Origin: Gammaproteobacteria bacterium
Lineage (GTDB): Bacteria > Pseudomonadota > Gammaproteobacteria > Pseudomonadales > Pseudohongiellaceae
Reading direction: 5' to 3'
Assembly: GCA_021773355.1 (NCBI GenBank)
Contig: JAJFKE010000031.1
Location: forward strand, 1 to 64,000
Length of the DNA stretch: 64,000 nucleotides
Shown here one piece after another: positions 37,505-46,500 of this stretch (positions are counted from its first letter, which is position 1; each line of letters begins with the position of its first letter). Under the pieces are notes generated by a model, which ran no database searches, had not been told where the DNA came from, and worked only from the letters and a program-made list of their open reading frames with translations. The position numbers and the translations under genes were made by a program.

Positions 37505-40500
37505 ATCAATATTTCTATTTCCCCTGAACTTGCCCCGCCTTCAATATTGACGCTTTCCCGGATCTTTCTGAGACTTACGGCATGACAATGTAGAATAACT
37601 TCTGAGAGTGATTGCTTGATTAGCTCTGAATATTTCTCAATCTGACTGTAATCAAACAGACAATGCTCATAAGAAAATTCGACAATCATCCTGCCATCAA
37701 CTACTTGTGCTGTAATAGCCATTGGCGCAGACTGGAAAACACTCCTCCTGAGGATTGTTTCTCGCGAAACTGACTCCCTAATGAATGCAAAGTCTGAATC
37801 CTTATGCTCATCATACGAATCTAGATAGCGAATAAGAATCGGGCGAGCCGCTTCCTTTTTCCACTTAGCTGTAAATTCAACGTCTTCTTCTAATGCCTTA
37901 AAAGCCTCAAAAGCCATACCCTGGCTAGCAGTTTCTCTATACAATTTTTTCAAGGTTTTGATTGTTTCTGACAAATCAGATAAAGCATGCGAAATACTAG
38001 GTCTAGTTACCAGAGGATACCTTGACACGAAGGACCCTATGGTTTGGCTTATGTCTAACTCACAGAATGAAATTTTTCTCGCCTGATCTTCAATTATTAT
38101 CGAGTCGGCGAGTTTATCCGACCAATCTCTGGAAGCGGTTAGCACCACAACTATCAGCAGCTCAATTACCTGGGTTTTATAAGCATCATTGCATTCATTC
38201 AAAAAAGATTGAGTCTGAGCTTCGTCAATCTCAACCAAATAATTACCCCTCGAGCCAGTCGTCCGGTCAATTCCATTAATACCTCTTTCTGGGGAAGAGA
38301 TTGAGGTGAGATGCGACTGCCAAAACTTTTTAGCAGTCCCAATTGATGCCGATTTTGCATAGGACCTCAACGCCAAATTCCACGCTTGAAACGAATCTGT
38401 TTTGGGTGGAAGCAACAAGTCCTCGTTGCTGAATATTTGATGCCAAACCGTGCCTATATCCGTTACCAGTATTTTCCAGGACACACTATCCATAAGCAAA
38501 TAGTGTGAAGCCAAAAGCAATTTTTTGCGCTCTTCTCCGCAGTCCAAATAGGTTGCGGAGAATATGGGCGAGTTAGTGGTACCTAAGTTTTTTTGTGCTT
38601 CTAATTGAGTGGCTAATAACGCCTCTTGTTGCTGAACCTCAGTTAACTCGCTCAAATCGAGGTAGTTAATCATGTCATCAACAACTATATTGTCGATATC
38701 AACGTGCACTCCTTTCCATTTGCCGTTGTTAGATTCGAAACGGATGCGTAGTGCATCATGCCGATCTAACAGCATTTTTATAATAAGTTGCATGTGGCCA
38801 AATTCGAGTTCTTTCGGTGCCTCTAATAATTGATAGTCATAACCATATTTGAAACCTGTTGATTCCCTATTTAACAATTCTTGCAATTCAGAATGTAACG
38901 GCAATTCCCCAGCTATCGCCTCCTGACTAACAACCTTTTTCGTCGTGACTTCAACTTTTGAGCTTAGTTCTGCAATACACTGACTTTCGAATAAATCTTT
39001 TACTTTGAAACTCAGACCTTCTTTTCCCGCCCTGGAGACTATTTGAATTGAGGTGACGGAATCTCCTCCCAACGAAAACAGGCTGTCATATATTCCCACA
39101 CTGTCGATTTTTAATACCTGACTCCATAATTCACATAATTTCCTTTCGATTTCGTTTCTTGGATGAGTATATTCCTCTTTTTGTATATTCTTGGAGCCTG
39201 GAGCCGGCAAAGCTGATCTGTCTACTTTTCCGTTTGCGTTCAGAGGCAGTCGATCTAACGCGATGAATGTAGCAGGCACCATGTATGAAGGCAATTTGGA
39301 CGATAGATGATTCCGCAACGCATCGTCGAAGTCATTTAGATGCCCTGTCTCATCGACTGGCCATCTCTTTGTTTGCTCAAGCGTTATTTTCCCTCCCGCC
39401 AGTGTATATAGGAGACTTGCCTTTTTATTTAATTGCAAAAATTCACCGAGCACTTGGATATTTGTATCTCCAAGAGGGCAAAGGCCTAACTCGTGCTCTG
39501 GCGAAACATGCATCAGCGCTTGACCAAGTTCTCCTGCAGAAATAGCAGAACTTCTCGCATGAACACCATCTACTTCAGTAACGAAGTATAGTATTAATGA
39601 TGCCTTTTTATATATCTCATCATTCGCCTTACTATGTAAGTCATTAAAAGGGCAGTAACTGTCACCGACTATCTCAAATGCCTGGGCGTGCCAGCAGTAT
39701 CGATAGAATTTACTGACCGCAATCGAAGAGTCTGGCATCTTGGTTTGAGCATAAATTGTAAAACCGTGACGTTCTTGACACTTCAGCATCGATTCAATAA
39801 CTTCAATACTGACTGCTTCCTGCAGATATTCCCGAAAGCTTTGTCGGTATAAATTGGTTAAGGTTATTGTCTCAGTCAAAGTCGAAACTTTAATACACCT
39901 TACAGATATACCTTTAACTATTTCGCAAGTTTCACCCAAGCCCAAACACTTAGGCAGGCACCACGCGTCATTTATTTCTAATTCGTCGACCATGAGATTA
40001 TGTAGGCTGGAGCCGGCTTTCAGCAGATGAGAAATATGCCCCACCTCCAACAAACCGAATCGCTCACTCAATTGCCCATAAAACGGTATTATCGCAGCTT
40101 TCTCTACCACCATAAAAAGACTGAAATCCGATGTCATTTGATTCTGGAGCTTATCGGAGTGTTTTTCTAAATAGGTATTGTCTAACGCAATAAGTTGATG
40201 ACTTTTCGGATCATAGTAATAAAAACCGCTTGAAACACCATCTGCAATATTTTCATTAAAATGAAGGAATACCTGGATCGGATACAGGGTTCCTGCAGAA
40301 GGGTAGTAGCGTTTTGACAATGCATGATTATCCGCATCTACGGTGACCTGCCTGAGACAGCTCAACCATCCACCTATGGATTCGGCAGCAAGCGTACCGC
40401 CAAGCGGTTCAAAATTATCTTCAATTGCCAAAGTTTTCGTCACCGTCAAAGGCGTTTCAGTTTCTACCTTAGGCAGTACCACAATCGAATTCTGATTCGC

Positions 40501-43500
40501 ATCGATTCTCTTTAGGCCCCTCTCTTCTAACTTAAAAATTGAACGCTCAACAGGATCATGAATCAAAGTTATTTCTTCATGTTTGAATTCGCCCGCATAC
40601 CTCTGCTCCGTGAGATCGTTTTCAATTTCAGGTACGACATATCCCACAAGGTATTTGCCGTTGATATTGTCAAAAACTGAAACTACAGATTCTCTAATAT
40701 TCTTATGCTGTGAGAGGTGGTATTCGATTTCCCCTAATTCGATTCGATGCCCCTGCACTTTGACCTGACTGTCCTCACGACCAAGAAATTCGATGATTCC
40801 ATCTTCCATATACCGTCCCATATCGCCGGTCTTGTACAGCCTTTCCCCTGTATCTGGATGTATTATAAAATTCTCGTTGGTCTTATTCGTATCTTTCCAA
40901 TAACCGTGAGATAACCCGAGTCCTCCGATGTACAACTCTCCCTCCGCCCAAATCGGCCTTATTAACAAATCCTCAGTCAATACTGTAACACTCTGATTGC
41001 AGAGAGGCTTTCCGTAGGGGATGCTCTTCCACGAATTATTAGTACTGGTTATTGGGTAGAATATAGACCAGATAGATGCTTCGGTTGCACCTCCGAGGCT
41101 GATAACACTTGAAATTGGATGGCTAACTTTGATTTGTTCAGCAAGGTTTATTGCAATCCAGTCACCACTCAATAGGAATAATCGTAGCGAGCGCTTATCA
41201 GAATCATTTAGATCTTCAATATGGTCGATATAAAGCTGCGCAAGAGCCGGAACACTATTCCAGATAGTTACATGATTTTCTTCAATTAGCTGTGCCCAAT
41301 GGGCGACGTCCTTTTCTAGTTCAGCATCTGGAATTATCAGCGCACCTCCTGCTGCCAACGTTCCAAAAATGTCATACACAGACAAATCAAAACTCAAAGA
41401 TGATAGAGCTAACACCCTGTCTTTATGAGTTATCTCAAATTTTCGATTAATGTCTTTGATGGTGTTCACAACACCGGCATGATCAACCATCACCCCTTTC
41501 GGTGAACCTGTAGATCCCGATGTAAATATTACATAGGCTAAGTCATTGGACATCTGCTTAGGCTGGCACTCTTTCCAATCAAGCTGATCTGACACGTTAG
41601 CGAGTAATGACTTATAGTCGACGCAAACTAATTCCGCACCCCCAATTTGAGACAAATTCTCTTTGTGTTTTGTTTGTGTTAGAGCTACCCGCACATCTCC
41701 TTCGTCAAGCAACAAGCGAATTCTATCTTCAGGTAAATTTACATCTATTGGTAAATAGGCAGCTCCTGCATATAAAACGCTAAGCACAGATACTACCTGC
41801 TCCCACCCTTTTTCCATTACAATCGCGACTAATTCGTTTGGCTTCACCTTAAATTCACCCACCTGAGCCGCTAGAGTTATTGCTAACTGGCAAACCTCCT
41901 CATACGTGAATGTCAAACCACCGGCAATCATTGCAACTTCTTTTCCCCGAGCTTCAACCTGGAAATGAAATAGTTCATGCAATAGCACGTTTTCCTGTAT
42001 CAGTGCCTTAGACGCTGATTGAGAAGTGTCGCGAATATCACCGTAAGTATTTTTGTTATCAGTCTTCCTGGGTTTAGAAAAATCGTAGTAGCTGCTATCT
42101 AAAAGGAATTCTCTAGTTGAAACTGTAGTTAATAGTTCACGGTACACTCCAAACATCTCGTCGACCATACCTTCAGGGAAGAGCTCCTCAAGTACCATCC
42201 AACTCGTCGTCAGACACCCCTCTGATTCACCAACAATATGATCAAGCCAGACCTGCGATGTCTGAGATATTACAAATTCACTTCCACTTTGAGAATTTAG
42301 GTCAGAGTTCTCGGTGTACGGATCAGCTTTAGCCATCTGATCTAACTCAACTCCAAGCGTACTGGTAAAGACAACCGGCATTCCCGCATTATGCTGAGAC
42401 TCCGACTGCGCGTTAAGGGCCCTCAAAACTTCAGTGCCACCAAAGTATCGATGTTCCAGGTCACTCCACAGCTGTCTCTGGACTGACCGTGCGCTGTCAG
42501 CTAATGAATTCCTGTGACTAACTTGAATTTCCAACAGTGTCAGAGAGGTGAAATCGCCAACCAGCAAGTGAACTTGCTCATGCAAAGGCAAGCGGTTAAA
42601 AAGAGTTAAATTCAGAGTAAAATTCGGCTTCTTACTCCATTGACCTAATACCTGAGAGAATAGTGAGGCTATGAATACTGTTGGTGTCACACCAATCGAC
42701 CTACTCTTTCCCTGCAGTTCAAGCCACTGTTCTTTCCCCAGTACAAATTGATAACTCTTAAATTTTGGTGTTGCTATCTCGAATGAACGTTTTACATAAG
42801 GTAGTTCCGGCGCAGCTGGCAAATCACAGAGCCTATTTAGCCAATAAGAGCGTGCTTCCTCATATAGCTGGTTAGTTTTAATCAATTCTTCGGCATAAAC
42901 ATAGTCGCGAAAGAAGATATCAATGGTGGGTAACGATACTTTCGAGTCTGTGTAGAGTAGGAAAAGTTCGTCAAGCAGAATTCGTGCGCTGGTAGCATCG
43001 AAAATTAATGCATCTTGGCAACAATGCAAACGAAATTCAGATTCTGTCAGCTTGCTCACACGAATATCAAATAATGGCCAGCGCTCTACACTAAAAACCT
43101 GATTGAACATTTCATTGCGTATTTCCAATAATCGAGTATCACAATTTGCACTAGATTCATTGCTTAAATCAATTTCTTCTACTATATACTCAGGCACGGT
43201 TTCCAATGTGCGCTGAGTCACTTCCTGAATATCAAAGACGGTGCGCAACATGTCATGCCGCTTGATAAGTTGATTCCAAGCTTGGGTCAATCTCACCACA
43301 TCCAGCTTATGAATATTTATTTCTGTATAAGAAAGAGTACCAATGTTTCCGAGCTCAAAATCATCGAGCCTGCCTAACAAGTAAGCCTGCTGAACACCAG
43401 TAAGCGGGAATGGTTGATATCGAGCATTTGCTTCGCAGACAATAGCCGGTAGTTCAATCTCATCTGAGCGCTCTTGATTAGAGAGATATTCAGCAACGCC

Positions 43501-46500
43501 AGCAATCGTAGGCGTTTCAAACAACTGCTTCAGAGGTAACGATTGGCCAAATGATTTTTTAATCAAGTTTGACAACTCTACCGCAAGCAAAGAATGCCCT
43601 CCTAGATTAAAAAAGTTGTCCTGAACTCCGATCCGTTCAATTTGTAGAATTTCTTGCCAAAGCACGCAAAGCGCTTTTTCAACTTCGTTTTCTGGAGGTA
43701 TGTAAACTTCTTTTTGTAAATCATTTTCATCTGGCGGAGGTAGAGAGTCGTAATCAATCTTTCCGTTTTCTGTCAACGGAAGGTAATCAAGAAAAACATA
43801 GAATTCAGGGATCATGTAGGTAGGCAGCGTTTCAGCCAGCTTCTTTTTAAATTGTGCGATCAGCTGATATTTTTTTTGCTGGAGTATTGACGACATCCCT
43901 CCCCCAATTTGATCGCTCTGGGAATCTTCACCTTCTTGCACCAAAGATTTGGTCGGTACTACATATACAACTAGGTGTTTCCCTTCTTCACCATTTTCGT
44001 ATGTGTGCACAATAGCTTCTCTAATAGTGCATATTCTGAGTAACTGTGAAGTAATTTCAGCAAGTTCAATTCTATATCCTCGAATCTTAACTTGATGATC
44101 CATTCGACCTAGATGCTCTATGCTTCCATCAAAGCATTGTCGAGCCAAATCTCCCGACCTGTATAGAACGCTACCGTTGTCTAAAATAGTGTTTGGAATA
44201 AACCTGTCGCGTGTTAGCTCAGGCTGATTGAGATACCCACGAGCCACACCTAGTCCTGCCACAAGTAACTCACCCTTAACACCTAGCGGTTGAATTTTTG
44301 TTTTTTCATTGCAAATGCTTGTAGTAGCATTGCCTAATGCAACCCCAACAGATCTTGATTCGCTACTGATGTCAGCGGAAGAAATTAATTTGTGTGTGAC
44401 ATGTACAGTAGTTTCTGTGATTCCATACATGTTGACCAACTTAGGGGGATTTTTAATTTCAAGGTCATACCAAGTCGCAAGTCTTGAATACTCCAGTATA
44501 TCTCCTCCAAATATCACATAAGCTAACTTGCCTTCATTGATATTATCATCGAAACAGTCTAGCAACTTATAGAACGAGGAAGGTGTCTGAGACAGAATAC
44601 TTATTTGTTCTTGTAATATAAATTCGTATAACAAGTTCGCATCTTTTCTAGTGACATCAGGCACAATTGCAACTCTCGCGCCATGCAACAATGCCCCCCA
44701 TATTTCCCAGACGGAAAAATCAAATGCGTATGAGTGACAAAATGCCCAAACGTCGTCATGTGAAAAGCTAAAATCACGCTGACAACTATTAAACAGAGAT
44801 AATACGCTTGAGTGATCTACCAGAACTCCTTTCGGCCGCCCAGTAGACCCTGATGTATATATGACATAGGCTAACAGTTCCTGAGAAATATCTGGCTTCG
44901 AAGCATCTAAATTTTCCTTAGCATAACGTTTGAGAATTACTTTACGTATATAAAAATCTACTAGGACTGTTTTTCTGTCGCTAAGAAATACCAACTCTTC
45001 TAACAAATTTTTTTGAGTTAGTATAATGCCTATATCTGAGTCCTGAACAATGAACTTAAGGCGAGCTTGAGGATATTCTGGATCCAGAGGAAGGTACGCC
45101 CCCCCAGCTTTTAGTATCGCAAGCATTCCAACAATCATATCTAAGGAACGCTCCACACAAATTCCGACGATGCAATTTTCCATTACTCCGAGATCGACTA
45201 GATATCGGGCAAGTTGGTTAGCCTGTTCGTTAAGACTTTGATAGGTTATCTCCTCACCTTGATAAGAGGCCGCAACGTTAGAAGGAGCAATAAGGCTAAT
45301 ATTCTCAAATCTGGATTGGATGCTAACACCATTAAATTCTGCATCTTCCGAATAATTTACAGTGGTCTCAAGTTGATTGAGAGTTTTAACGAGGTCAAAT
45401 TCCAAGATATCCGTCTCTGGAAAATCTAATATATCTAGCAAGAGTAATTGATAACTTTGGGCCAATTGCTCAATAAATTCCTCGGCAAACAGCTCCGGAT
45501 TGTACAACCAGAAAAAGGACAACTCTTTATCAGTATCTGAAATATGCAGCTCAATATCGAATCGGCTAGTTATACTTTCACCAATTTTCGGCTCAAGAAT
45601 AAGCCCACCGGTAGAAATCTCACTTTGAATATCGATATTTCGCAATGAAAACATAATTTGAAATATGGGATGATGACTTAAACTACGTTCTGGCTGCAAC
45701 TCCTCTACAAGCATCTCGAAAGGGACATGTTGATGCCTATACGCATCTAGAATCGTCTTCTTGTTCTGTTGCAAGAGCTTCAAAAAACTTAGTCCGCTCT
45801 TCATAATAGTTCTTATGACTAAGGTATTTGCAAACAGCCCAATAAGTGGTTCAACGTCGCTATGTGTTCGTCCAGCTGTGGCTGAACCAACAACTATGTC
45901 GTCTTCGGCACTATAGCGGCTTAACAGCAACGAAAATGCTGTTTGCAAAAACATAAATGGGGTAACGTCATGCACCTGGCAGAAGTCTCTGATTCTTTTC
46001 CTGGTATTTTTGTCTATACTCCGACTTAACGAACAACCAGCAAAGTTCCGTTGAAAAGAGCGAGGCTTTAACAATGGCAAATCGTGTGTTTGAGGGATAT
46101 TGGCTAATTTTCTCGCCCAATAACCTAACTGCACGTCCAGAATTGACCCCGCCAGCCATTCTCGTTGCCAGCTGGAATAATCAGCATATTGGATCTTGAG
46201 GCTTTCGATAGACGCTAACTTATCGTTACAAAGATCATCGTAGAAACGGGAAAATTCCCTTACAAAAATTCCAAGAGACCATCCGTCGGATACAATATGG
46301 TGCATATAAAAAAGAACGGTATGAAATTCATCTGAAAATTTGATAACGCGGACTCGAACTAACAAATCCTGGGCCAAATCAAACGGGGTTTCGATGTACC
46401 TGGTCGCTAGTTTCTCAAGTTCCAAGGTTTGAATTTTTGGAGACAGATGAGAGATATCTTCGTATTCGAAAGGTACGTTCGCGTCATTGCGAATCTTGAT

